From the NCBI GenBank assembly GCA_029204225.1, contig CM055097.1:10858230-10922229 (forward strand): a stretch of 64,000 bases of DNA. The letters are read 5' to 3'. Position numbers and translations under genes: made by a program. The first letter of the stretch is position 1; every line of letters starts with the position of its first letter. Shown here piece after piece: positions 46,420-58,100 of the stretch. The notes beneath the pieces were generated by a model, which searched no databases, had not been told where the DNA came from, and saw only the letters and a list, made by a program, of their open reading frames with translations. This stretch comes from Diphasiastrum complanatum. Its lineage: Eukaryota > Streptophyta > Lycopodiopsida > Lycopodiales > Lycopodiaceae.

Positions 46420-48808
46420 TGTTGAAATCAAAGCATATAGCAAATTCAAGCCATAGTAGAGAGAGAAGAGAGAACTCACAATGCTTGTATTCGAGAACAA
46501 TGCACAATACAATGAGGAATTATGAGATAGATAGAGAGAGAGAGAGAGGTTATGCCTCCTCACAAATAACCTCTTACTCGGTGACCCTGTTCACATTATA
46601 AAGAACATTTAATTGACTTAGAACCATTAAGGCGTTGTGGCTTCTTTTCCTAACATAATAACTTCAAGGCACACAAAGCCCATTACTACTACTAGCCAGT
46701 AAAGTTGGCATTACAATGACAGTAAAGTTGGCATTACAATGTATTATGTCTAACACCACCCTCCCTTGATGACAACTTTAGTGGAGCATTAATATCATGC
46801 CTTTTAAGGAAAACTATTAAAGCGTGATTTCTCTACACAAATTCAATACATGATTTCAACCTCCTCATCTTGTGTATATCAGGATCTATGTATTTTCATA
46901 TTTACATACACTGACGAACATCAATTGTCCTACTAGGTAAATCTATCGTGCTCTTTTACACAACCAAGACGTTCCCAAGGTTACATTATGGATGAATGCT
47001 CTTTAATAAGGTTGCCACTCCCTCTTGAAGGAAAAATATCACATTTCCATTTGCTGAAATTTATTGTATTGCTCAATAGATTGGCCACATGTAGAAATAC
47101 TCAAACTGCCACCGAACTTTGGATGCATACCTCCAGTCCTTTGAAAATGGGCACACCACATTTCCACTGATTCCTGACTTGGTATCAAAGAATCTGTCTC
47201 TATCAGATCTTTGCTAATCCGATACCAGTTGATCTCTCTGAAGGTTGTCAATGTTCAAGATTCTGCAAACTTCAGAACTTCAAAAAAATACCATTTTCCA
47301 AAAGTCTGAAAGCTCCACCACTTTTTGACAGTGAGCTTCAAAACTCCAGATCAAGCATCACATCTTGAAATCAGATGGCCTTGTACATCTTTGAATACTT
47401 TTTGAAGTTTGCTTTAAAGAATCTTAGCGTCACTTTGGAACTTCAGAGCCCACAGACATTTCAGTTTTTCATAAGCATCACTTAACAAGTCAATTCTAAA
47501 AGTAAGTGACATAAGGCTTGAAAGATACCATTGAATAATAGGCCATTTCATGAGAGTCCTTCACAGCAATCTTCAATCAGAATGCTGCAAAATCAAAGGT
47601 GGCCCCTTCGCTTGCTTTGAACTCGAGTTTCTCACAAATATTGCCTCTTGCACTTTTTGTACACCTCTGAAAAATAGAGCTCGTGCATCCATCTTCATGG
47701 GTCGTCTTCCTCATCCAGCCATCACCTTCCTTTCCCATGGGACAAATGAGAAGTTATCATAAATCCTCCATCGATTTAATCAATGGCTTGTCAGATTTCA
47801 TGGGCTGAGAAGACTGGATTTCCACATCTTTATCCATCCCAGAGCCTGCAACACTCACAAACTTCTCAAATGTGATCTTTCAAGAAAGAAAGGATGCAAT
47901 CAGATTCCTTCACACTAGGAACCTGCCAACGGGCTTCAAACAAGCCCTCTACCACTTCAGACGACATCTGTTTGACCCATCATTACGGCCTCAATGTGGC
48001 AGACAGCCTCTCTGATTTTGCAACTTTGAAACAGTTCAATCCTATAGGAGGGTGGGCTTAATGACGACACACCTAGTAGAGATTTCTTTGTAGGAAAAGG
48101 CTATTAGCATGTGAATGCAACTCTCTTTAAGGTCGCTGTTTAATTTTAAACGATCAGAAAGGTACAAGTGCTTCACGGCTGCCTGCTCTTCACGTCATAC
48201 ATGCTTCTTAGCAAGGCAGCGCGCTCCCACGACATGCTTCACTTTTTGTGAATCTGATTTTCTTGCTAATGGATCTTTTCACCATTACAAGAACTTTCAC
48301 CAATTAGTCTCTGACAAGAAACACATACACTAGAGACGAGCGACAAGCACCAATTTTTGCTTCTCACACTCGATGTGCATCCTTCACTTTGACTTAACAA
48401 GCAATATATGTCTAGAGATGTACATATCTCTAATTATTACAATAATCTCTCTACATAAAAGCAGAAACTACTGCACACTTGGATCAATAGTGGTGTTTGC
48501 CATTTTTTGCTCTGACAGCAAATTCAAGCCATAGTAGATAAGAGAGACAACGAGAGAACTCACAATGCTTGTATTCAAGAAAAATGCACAATACAATGAG
48601 GAATCATGAATCTGAGAGAGGGAGAACAGGAGGAAGTTATGCCTCCTTACTTGATGACCCTATTCACATTATGAAGAACATTTAATTGACTTGGAACCAT
48701 TAGGCACTTTGGCTTATTTTCCTAACATAGTAACTTCAAGGCATGCAGGCCCATCCATTACAATTTATTAGCCAGTAAAGTTGGCAATACACTGTTTTAT
48801 TTCTAACA
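46420..48808 (-). mobile_element. Small LTR element without recognisable gag or pol (non-autonomous)
   Basis: Two direct repeats, 46420-46755 and about 48515-48808, bracket 1.76 kb. On the plus strand the outer ends are TGTTGAAATC and TCTAACA, and GACAA occurs on both sides (46415-46419, 48809-48813). In minus-strand order the internal end next to the first LTR reads TCAGAGCAAAAA, the end of a tRNA-Met primer site whose start is deleted, and the other internal end has the purine tract AAGGGAGGGTGG. The interior has only short frames with no domain. Confidence 0.8.
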
Positions 48809-48813
48809 GACAA

Positions 48814-49700
48814 GATGTTCCATCTCTAGTGTATATAGGCATGAGCCTTGGCTACCACAGACATGCATGTAAAGTATCTCCCACTCCTAGCATTCATGCA
48901 TTTGTTGTCTAGTAACAATCAACTCCAACTCTATTACTAGTTATCTTCAATTGACTTCCAACTAGTACCTAACCTCATCAGGATTTTCTAACTCAACGTT
49001 AGGAATTAACTAGCCTAGTTTAGTAAGGGACATAATAGTGGGCCACAAGCTTGATTTGGAATGGAGAGAGAATTTCAGCCTTAAGTCTTGAGAAATTAGC
49101 TTCATGATGTAAGTATATGGGGGACTGTATGAATCTTTAAAATACTCTATTTCCCCACGCGGTGCTCTAAATGCACCACCTAGTATGCCACGTTACCATC
49201 AAAGAGATTTCATGTGAAAGTCGTAAAGTAGGTGCACCATTCTTAGCCAATAGATTCGAAAAATTGCCAACTTGCACTTACTGTCATCTCTATGTGATAG
49301 CAACCTAAATGCCAATTTTTAAGTTATGAAAATAATGTTATTGGAGTACTGTAGTGGTATCAAAGGTTTCACAATGCTTATTGAATGATTACTTTTGTAA
49401 TGAGAATGTATTTATCAAACGAAAACCAACATGTTAGGACTTAGACAATAGTCATTGTATAGTTTATTTTTTGGGGGCATATGGTGGCCCTTGTGGGGTG
49501 CACCTGAATTATTTGCGCAATCTAAATCCTTAAGATTTAAGGCATTTTGATTTTGAATGTAATCAAAATATGAGTAAAAATTCTAAATTTTCACTTATTG
49601 AGCAACCCAAATGTTAAAAATAAAAAAAAATAATAACGTGACCAAACTTGCCCTACGTCATAGGCAAATAGGTTAGTAAAAGATTTGCATGAGGGTTTAT
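48814..49700. other. Intergenic DNA, no gene recognised
   Basis: AT-rich sequence after the small LTR element, without domains, repeats or RNA-gene signals that I can see. Confidence 0.4.
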
Positions 49701-49726
49701 TATTCATTGTAACAGACCTAAGGAAG

Positions 49727-49757
49727 CGGATGGCGGACGCGGACACGGACGCGTCCA
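49727..49757. repeat. GC-rich GGACGCG-type short repeat block
   Basis: GCGGA/GGACGCG words ending in the palindrome GGACGCGTCC, 10 bases after TGTAACAGAC (49708-49717). The same palindrome and the same 10-mer recur at 62.9-63.14 kb. Confidence 0.7.
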
Positions 49758-50659
49758 ATTTTTTTCAAACGTTTTTTTCAAAAAAAAAAAAAAAATACAG
49801 GCACCTGCCTACACTGCCCCCCATCCCAAAAGCAAAATAAAAACATTGTATGGCCCCTATTTTTCCCCCGGAATTAATTATCAGAGGGTGACTGTCACCC
49901 ACCTAACCCCTCCTGTTAAAAAATAGGAAAACAGTACCGAAAAAATTTCCAAAAAAATTTGCAAAAATATTTGCAATAGACCTAACCACTGGGCCATGCC
50001 TCTCATAACCTCAGTATTACTAAACAACCATGGCCAGTGAGCAGTTCATAAATTATTACGAACCTCCATTGGGAACTAAGCTCCAAAAAAGCGGCAAAGA
50101 AAGATCTGAGAGTGGTTTCGAGTGAAGGTTTGTATGGCAAACATATTACTGCCCCAAGGTTTAGAAGTGAATGCTCGCCAGAGGATTGGGGAAAGGTGAA
50201 TGCTCACCAGAAGAGTGACAAGCTCTCAGGAGCAGAAGTCTCTGGGGGAAATTAGGGCTCACCAGAAGAGTGACAAGCTATACACTACTGTGACTCGGTT
50301 TAGGGGATCGGTTTCTTTCTGGATGAACTTCAACAGCTTACTAATTAGTTATGGCACTACTCCAACTTGCTACAATACGATGTCGAAATTTTGCGTACCA
50401 GCATGGGGGCTCCGAAACATCTCCCAGTTTTCAGGTCCCGACTGAACAAAGTGTCCCTGAAGCCATGTTTAACGTCGAACTTCGCACGGACGATGCGGTC
50501 CGACCGTCGATCGTTTCCTCATCCTGTTTGTTCCCACAGGTTCATATCGAGGTTGTCCACTGGCCGAAACAGACGGCACCCGAAACATATCCCGTTTGGA
50601 GAAACAGGGCCGTCAGACGGAGAGTTGCAAAACCAGTCCATTTCGCTTGACCTAATTAC
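49758..50659. other. No gene recognised; repeat-rich
   Basis: Oligo-A/T runs to about 49800, then unassigned sequence. From about 50506 to 50659 it is a diverged direct copy of 53361-53515. Short overlapping frames at 50200-50687 show no domain. Confidence 0.4.
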
Positions 50660-51476
50660 GGTTCTCTCCAGTCGAAGGTCTATGTGATGAGATAGATTTA
50701 GGGTTTAGGGTTTAGGGTCGACGTCACGTGGGCAACTAGTCAGAGCATGTCCTGGTAGATGTCCGCCGACACAACGAACGGAAGCTAGAAGGAGGATTTC
50801 ACGAGAGCCAGCGAGAGATAATGGGGCGACTACCGGAGCTGCAGCTACGTGCCATCACAGTCCTCAGACCTGCTCCCCCCTGACCGAGCTGGCGTGGGCG
50901 AGGAAACGCAACGGATTGGAATTAACTTCACCGCAAAACAACTTCCCATGGTCCGGGACAGGGTCCCTCGTCGTCGGGCTAGCCAGTAGGTCTTCTGGTT
51001 CCCGGTAGTGAACGACACAATTATGATGACCATCCACTCCACTGGTGACCATTCACTCCCTGTAGTCCCGGTTCTCTCCAGTCGAAGGTCTATGTGATGA
51101 GATAGATTTAGGGTTTAGGGTTTAGGGTCGACGTCACGTGGGCAACTAGTCAGAGCATGTCCTGGTAGATGTCCGCCGACACAACGAACGGAAGCTAGAA
51201 GGAGGATTTCACGAGAGCCAACGAGAGATAATGGGGCGACTACCGGAGCTGCAGCTACGTGCCATCACAGTCCTCAGACCTGCTCCCCCCTGACCGAGCT
51301 GGCGTGGGCGAGGAAACGCAACGGATTGGAATTAACTTCACCGCAAAACAACTTCCCATGGTCCGGGACAGGGTCCCTCGTCGTCGGGCTAGCCAGTAGG
51401 TCTTCTGGTTCCCGGTAGTGAACGACACAATTATGATGACCATCCACTCCACTGGTGACCATTCACTCCCTGTAGT
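50660..51476. repeat. 407-bp tandem duplication containing telomere-type repeats
   Basis: Copies 50660-51066 and 51070-51476 are offset by 410 bases and differ by eye only at one position (GCCAGCGAG against GCCAACGAG). Each contains three TTTAGGG units, at 50697-50717 and 51107-51127. Duplicate 65- and 62-codon minus-strand frames exist in both copies, but no domain is recognised. Confidence 0.95.
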
Positions 51477-51540
51477 GCCTGGAGAAACGGGACCGTCGGA
51501 CGGATAGCTGCAAAACTAGTCCATTTGGATTGACCTAATT

Positions 51541-51714
51541 GCGTTTCTAACCCGTCGAATGGCCATTTTGACCGGACGATGCCCGAATCGGGCCAGGCTC
51601 GGTCCCCTGAGTACGTACCCGCTCCACGCATTTCTAACCCGTCGAACGGCCATTTTGACTGGACGATGCCCGAATCGGGCCAGGCTCGGTCCCCTGAGTA
51701 CGTACCCGCTCCAC
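51541..51714. repeat. Two 87-bp tandem repeats
   Basis: Units 51541-51627 and 51628-51714 differ at about three positions; a third, more diverged unit is at about 53517-53601. Each contains GCCCGAATCGGGC, a short palindrome. The period is a multiple of three, so repeat peptides appear on both strands without indicating a gene. Confidence 0.92.
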
Positions 51715-51869
51715 GAACCAGTGGACTCTATTCCTAGACCATTAACTTCATCGCAGAACAACTGGCCATGGTCCGGGAAAGGGTCCCTCGTCGTCAAGCG
51801 CCAGTAGGTCTTCTCGTTCCCTGTAGTGAACGACACAGTTATGATGACCATCCACTCTTCTGGTGACCA

Positions 51870-53215
51870 TTCACTCTCTGTAGTGAATGGCACGGTTCTG
51901 ACGACCGTTCACCACTGTTAGCAGCAGTTTTGTTGTAGTTGTTTTCATCGCGCTACGGAATCGGGGACGGGGACCACACAAACACCTCAAAACGCGCTAA
52001 AATGTTGGCCTTTTGTTTGGTTTGGGTCTAGGGTTTGGGGAACAAACGACCAGAAGGAGGATACCAAAGATACTGTTGAGCAAGATTCTGCTGATGATGA
52101 GGAGTACAAGCCTTCAGTGTGCCAGACATAAGTCTGAGGTGTGACAGAAGTATTGAAGTTGCTTGGTATATGACAGGGACGGTGTGAGTGAAAGCCAGTT
52201 AAAGCATGTTTTGCAATAAGAACAAGTTTGAAAGGAAATTCTATGGGCTTCAATAGCCATTTCCTGAATTCAGACACCCAAGGAAGCAGCATAGATCAGA
52301 CAATGATCAATACCCTTTCATCTGGATGTTTGGCCAGGACGCTTTGTAAGAAAGCAATGGTCAACAATGTCCTTCCAGTACATGGAGATGGTCGAAGTGG
52401 TTTTGACGCCAGTACGTGTTCTCGAATCTTGCCACATCACCAATTGCTCTGTTTTCGACTCCACATGAACCGTTTTTGGTGAGCCGACAGAGACAACACC
52501 CAGTGGTTTCTGATCCACTGATCAAAAACCAATGGGCGCTGACTTTGAAGGCTCACGAAAAACGTTTGGCGTGAAGTCGAAAACGGAGCAATTAATGGCG
52601 TGGCAAAATCCAGGAGTACGTAAGGGCGACGCAACCACTCCTTTTGTCTGCATGCATTGGAAAGACATTGTTGACCATTGCTTTCTTGCAAGGCTTCCTG
52701 GCCAAATGTCCAGATGGAAGGGTAGTGAACATTGCCTGGCATATACTGCTTCGTTGGGTGTCCGAGTTCAGGAAACGGGCGGTGAAGCCAAAACCTAAAT
52801 CATAAAACAATATAAAGCCAGCATAATTGAACCCTAAACTCTGTACAGATTGAAAAACCCGCTCTAATTGGCTTTCATTTACACCATTCCCGTCGGTAAC
52901 CAAGCAGCTTCAGTACGTCTGTTGCACTCGCCAGTTGTGGAAGAGATCGAACTTTCTTCCTGGCTAACTGAAGGGTTGTCCTCTTCATCATCAGAAGAAT
53001 CTTGCTCAACAGTGTATTTGATGTCCTTCTTTTCGCCGTTTGTTTGCTAGCCGTTGGCCCTTGATGGGCTTGTGTGGTGTGCGTCCTCAATTCCATGGCT
53101 TGATGAAAACAACTGTGGAAAAACTGCTGTTCACAATTTTGAACTCCAGAAGTTAATGGACACCAGCAGAGTGAATCGTCAGCAGAACTATGCCATTCAC
53201 TACAGGGAACCACAT
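51870..53215. repeat. Long diverged palindrome with arms of about 650 bp
   Basis: Left arm about 51870-52517 and right arm about 52518-53215 are inverted copies with moderate divergence. Markers on the left (CTGTAGTGAATGGCA, GTTGTTTTCATC, GAGCAAGATTCT, TTTGGCCAGGA) return as reverse complements on the right. The centre TGATCcactGATCA is at 52511-52524, so there is almost no spacer. Both arms can be read as a similar peptide (TEQLxxWQ, then WKDIVDHCFL), minus strand on the left and plus strand on the right. The peptide family is not recognised. Confidence 0.85.
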
Positions 53216-53952
53216 GACCGACCATCCTACAAGAGGTATAGCTACCTCTGTCCTCACGATTCTACACAGTACTGTGTCTTGTATGATGTGATCAGTTTCC
53301 CCCCGGTCGAACTTATACGACTTACTAATTACTCATGCAAAACTATTTCATTCACTACAGGCCGTCCGTCCGTTCCTCGTCCTGTCTGCTCCCACAGGTT
53401 CCTAGCGAGGTTGTCGGTTGGCCGAAATGGACGGCACCCGAAACGAAGCCTGTTTGGAAAAACTAGGCCGTCGGACAGAGAGTTGCAAAAGTAGTCCATT
53501 TCACGTGACCTTATTGTGTCTCTGTCTCGTCGAACGGCCATTTTGACCGGACGACACCCGAATCGAGCCAGGCTCGGTCCCTTGAGTACGTACCTGCTCC
53601 ACGAAACCCCGCGCCTGTATTCCTGGACCATTGATACATTCTAAGCAGGTTTAAGTGTATGCTGCGAAAGTGCAGCTTTGATGTTGAATCTGCACATACC
53701 TGTGGTGCAATGCCTACGACACAATGAGGACGTGGGTGGGGTTGATGATGTTTATGGATGATGATTATGCTTGTGGCGTGTTTTGATGGTTATGGCTGTG
53801 GGGTTGTGGGTTTAGGGTGATTTGTTAGGGTTTGGGGTGTTGTGTTAACTGTGCCATTTGTTGGGGTGTCGGGTTTAGGGTCTTATGTTAAATGGTTGAA
53901 CATGATGCATATGTTTTGAATGAGATGCAGATGTGCTGGTCTCTCTCTCTCA

Positions 53953-53955
<3 letters not shown>

Positions 53956-54005
<50 letters not shown>
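53956..54005. repeat. (CT)n microsatellite at the LINE 5' end
   Basis: About 25 CT units. The Leu-Ser frames across it are simple-sequence artefacts. Confidence 0.95.
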
Positions 54006-54007
<2 letters not shown>

Positions 54008-54100
54008 CGCTCTGCTGGTGCGCTGCCCGCTTGCTGGTGCGCTGCCCGCCTGCTGGTGCGCTGCCCGCCCTACTGGTGCGCTGCCCGCCCTGCTAGCGCT
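54006..54100 (+). repeat. GC-rich 18-20-bp tandem repeats in the LINE leader
   Basis: About four to five units around GCTGCCCGCCTGCTGGTGC. Positioned in the leader between the CT tract and ORF1, as in LINE 5' regions made of short tandem repeats. Confidence 0.85.
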
Positions 54101-54233
54101 GCTGCCTTCTCTCTCTCTTGCGCGCCCACCCGCCCTGCTGGCGCTGCTGTCCGCCCTGCTGGCGCTGCAGTGCTGACCTTCGCACCTGCCCTACGCTGCC
54201 CTGCGCTGGTCCTCCATCTGCTTACCTCCTCCT

Positions 54234-55142
54234 ATGGCACCTAAGAAAAAGGAGGGTGTTCTTACACCCCCCTCCCTGTTGGACACCCCCCCATCACCGG
54301 TAGTGATGGAGGAGCCGTCTTCGGTGACAGAAACTATCAACATGGCTGCCATTGACTACACTCCTTCCAAACCTACCGAAAGTCTTTTTGCTTATGATCT
54401 TAGTTTTATCCGGCAAGAAATTCTTGGACTTAAGAAACAACTACACCTCTTTGAAGCTGAAAATAGCAAGTTAGCTAAGGATCTTTTTGGTGTCACGGAA
54501 CGTGTGGAGCAGCTTGAGCAAGAAAATATATTTCTTAAGCAACGAATTGCAGAAAAAAGTGCCTTGGAGGAGACTTCCAACAAGATCAATAGCTTGGAGA
54601 AACAAGTCGAGGAGACGAAAACGTGGGCAACACTCTTCAAACCGGATGATATGGGCAGCAAACTCTCATCACTCGCAAAACAGGTTGAAGAAACGACATC
54701 GATCCTTAAGCAAGGTAATCACTCTCAGATTTCATCTTTTCCGAAGGAAAACGATTTGGAGACAGTTTTGGGTGAACAAGCCAGAAGGGCCAAAAAAGCC
54801 TTTAACATTAGAGTAAGAGGCATTGCCAATGGTGGAAAACCGTTGGAAGAAGCTACGGATTTGCTCATTTCCAAGTTATCTCATGTGGCTGACGGTTTTG
54901 ATACTGCTTGGCGCAGTAAATTTGATGACAATGTTTTGTTTATCAAGTTCCGCTCGCTTTCACAACGCAATGCTGCCCTTCGGCTTAGGGCAAAGCTTAA
55001 AGGTACTTTCATTTATATGGATGATGACTTAACAAATACTCAATGGTTGGCAAGAAAAAAGATTATCCTTGAAGCGAAAGAGAAAGGGCAAAGGGTTGTT
55101 TTTATTGACGGGAAACCGAGATTTTTCGACCTTCCACAATAG
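54234..55142 (+). CDS. LINE ORF1 protein, coiled coil plus RRM-like domain
   Basis: 302 residues from ATG 54234 to TAG 55140-55142. A Pro/Ser-rich N-terminus (about 1-55) is followed by a long Leu/Glu/Lys heptad coiled coil (about 60-165, for example RVEQLEQENIFLKQRIAEK). A C-terminal globular part comes next (about 185-302, with FNIRVRGIANG, FIKFRSLSQRNAALRLRAKL and MDDDLTNTQW), which matches the RNA-recognition and C-terminal domains of L1-type ORF1 proteins. The expected role is binding of element RNA as a chaperone and trimer. ORF2 follows in the same frame after this stop codon. The frame has no breaks. Confidence 0.85.
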   Translation: MAPKKKEGVLTPPSLLDTPPSPVVMEEPSSVTETINMAAIDYTPSKPTESLFAYDLSFIRQEILGLKKQLHLFEAENSKLAKDLFGVTERVEQLEQENIFLKQRIAEKSALEETSNKINSLEKQVEETKTWATLFKPDDMGSKLSSLAKQVEETTSILKQGNHSQISSFPKENDLETVLGEQARRAKKAFNIRVRGIANGGKPLEEATDLLISKLSHVADGFDTAWRSKFDDNVLFIKFRSLSQRNAALRLRAKLKGTFIYMDDDLTNTQWLARKKIILEAKEKGQRVVFIDGKPRFFDLPQ

Positions 55143-58100
55143 GAACTAGGGGCCCCCGGATATAGAAGCTACCCGAGATCCCCTACCAATTTGAGACTTG
55201 GCTTCTGGAATTGTAATGGTTTTTTATCTTCGTCATCAGCCGGAGACTTTGCTGATTTTATTAGAAAATGCGACATTTTGTTGTTGGCTGAAACTCATGA
55301 GTCCTTATATCATCCTCTTCCAAATATACAGGAGTACTCTTGGCATTCTGCTTTTCGTCCATTTGTTAGGGGAAAAACTTGTCGAGGATCTGGAGGAGTA
55401 GCTTGTTTATACAGAGACACCACAGTTCAGATGGTTAAACAAGATCCATACGCTCGCTATATTTGGTTACACATTATTGGCTCACTATTGGGATTACCTC
55501 AGGACATCTATATAGCTATATGCTATTTTGCTCCACAGACCTCAGTGTTTGCTGAGTTTGGCGGGGACCCTTTTCAGGCTCTCTCAGATGATATTGCTAT
55601 CTTTTCTCAGCAGGGTTCCATTTTACTAGCAGGTGATTTCAACGCCCGCACAAGCTCTAGACAAACCGAATTTCATGCAGCTACGGATCTTCTCAGGCTT
55701 TACCCTTTGGATATGGGGCTAGACCGGGTATCACAGGATGCAGACACTCCAGCTACATCTTTCGGGGAGCAGTTGATCACTCTAGCAGAGACACACGCTC
55801 TTGCCATTTTGAATGGCCTCACACAATGGCCTTCCTCATCAGCATATACATGCTATCCTCATGGTGGAGGACATAGTGTGGTCGACTACTTCATTGGATC
55901 ACCTGCTTTGATCTCTCACATTTCTGATTTCTCCATCACACCCCCTACCATTTCCGATCACTCACTCTTACACATCTCACTTGGTCACATAACCTCTTCT
56001 TTGCAAATTTCTTGCTCTCTTCCCACTCATAAACGTATTCCTTTCACCCAATCTGGATTCACTAATTACACCACAATCTTATCCCAACTACTCGCTAACT
56101 TCCCGTTCATGGCACCAATTGACCAGCAAGCCACTTTTCTCTCTACATCCCTCTTAGCTGCTGCTTCCTCATCCTTCCCCACCAAAACGACATCATCTCA
56201 CAGAAGTGTTCACAACAGATGGTATGATGCAGAATGCCGCTCTCTTCACAATCATGTGACATATGCCAGGTCACACTCCCCTGCCACACTCAAACAATGC
56301 CAGAAAGAATATCATAGAACCACCAGAACAAAGAAGATCAAGTACCTACAATCACTCTGCCAAAAAATGATCAACTCTTTAGATTCACCCTCCTCCTCTT
56401 TTTTCTGGAAACATTTCACCAGACACTCTTCAACATTGGCCCCCATAGCCATCGAATCCTGGATCGAGTATGCCACGGAGTTATATACCACGGACTCTCC
56501 TCCTACCTCACTCTCACCGAGACCTGACCACTGCTCACTTTTCACCCCTGACATGGTTGAAAACGCCATTAAACATGCCAAACTAAATAAAGCCACTGAC
56601 TATGACTCCTTAAGTGTAGACTTCCTAAAGCCCGTAGCACATCTCATCTCCCCTTACATTGCTCATGTTTTTAACACAGCTGTTACTTCTGGTTTTCCTA
56701 CGGCTTGGTGTACTAATATCCTTCACCCCATCCTCAAGGCAGGTGATCCCATGAATGTAGGAAACTACCGCACCATTATGATTGGCCACACTCTAGCTAA
56801 GATATATGGCTCTATACTACAGACAGTCACTGGATCTTTTGCTGAAACTGAGGGTTTACACGCTATGGGTCAAGCTGGTTTCAGACCGGGATATTCTACT
56901 TCAGACCAGATCTTCATTTTGAGATGCATTATTGAGGAGGCTCGACATCGGAAACAGAGAATTTACTGTTGCTTTGTGGATTTTCGCAAAGCTTTTGACT
57001 CTGTTCCACGACATCTTCTTTTCCAGAGACTGTCTTCACTTGGCTTTTCAGAGGATACTATTGCTGCGATCATTACTTTATATGAGCGAGTCTTGGCACG
57101 TTTCAGAGATGGTAGTGGCTGGTCCTCACAGATACAGTCTACCATTGGGGTGAAGCAGGGTTGCCCCTTATCACCCACTCTTTTTGCACTATATATAGAT
57201 GACCTCGAGCGGATTATTCGCGAGGAAGGTGGAGAGGGCTGTCCCCTAGCAGACATTATTATCCCCATTCTCTTGTACGCTGATGATGTGGTTCTCCTCT
57301 CATCCTCTGCAGCTGGTTTACAGAGTCACCTTTCTGCTTTACATCACTTTTGCCAGCGTTGGGGATTGACGGTTAACCTTAAGAAGACTAAGATTATGGT
57401 GTTTAACACCAACAGACAGCATATGAGAGATGTGATTTTCTATTATGACGGGCTACCGATTGAGATCGTGACCTCCTACACCTATTTGGGAGTTCTTTTC
57501 TCTGGTCCGCTACTCACTTTTCGACCAGCAGCCACCGCCAGGCTCCGCAAGGGGCATACCGCTCTTGTGCATATGGAGAGATTTTGCTCTACTTATTATG
57601 TGCAGGATCCTGCTACCAGATGCCTACTATTTTCTGCTACTGTCTCCCCAGTTGTGCTATATTCGGCTGAGACTTGGTGCCCTGATTTATCACGCGATAC
57701 ATGGAGAGATCTTACTCGTATCCAGATTCTCATGCTCAGTAGGATAATCCGGGCTAAGCCCTCAGTACCACATGATATCATACTAGCCGAGTTTGCTTCT
57801 CCTCCATTAGTTGTTGGTGCTATGTTTCAGATCATCACCTTTCTTCACAGGGTATCAGATCTAGATACCTCCAGATACATTGTTGCTGCTCTCACTTCAT
57901 CTTGTACCATTGCAGATCAGGGAGCCAAGCACTCTTGGTATCGCAGTGTCTCAGCCCTTCTTCAGACTTGGGGTTTATCCGCACTTGATCTTCCGAATGG
58001 AACCCATGCTTATATCAGACAGCAGATCTACCGGAGCTACATACGCACTATATGGTCACATCCTGATCCAGATAGGATCAAGCTACATTATTATGGCACA

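Noticed and set aside
50845-51462. Duplicate 62-65-codon minus-strand ORFs
   Set aside because: They are copies produced by the 407-bp tandem duplication and contain no recognisable domain.
53199-53360. CACTACAGG words as ends of a CACTA transposon
   Set aside because: CACTACAGG and CCTGTAGTG words point the wrong way for one element and several are accounted for by the palindrome and direct repeats; no transposase was found.
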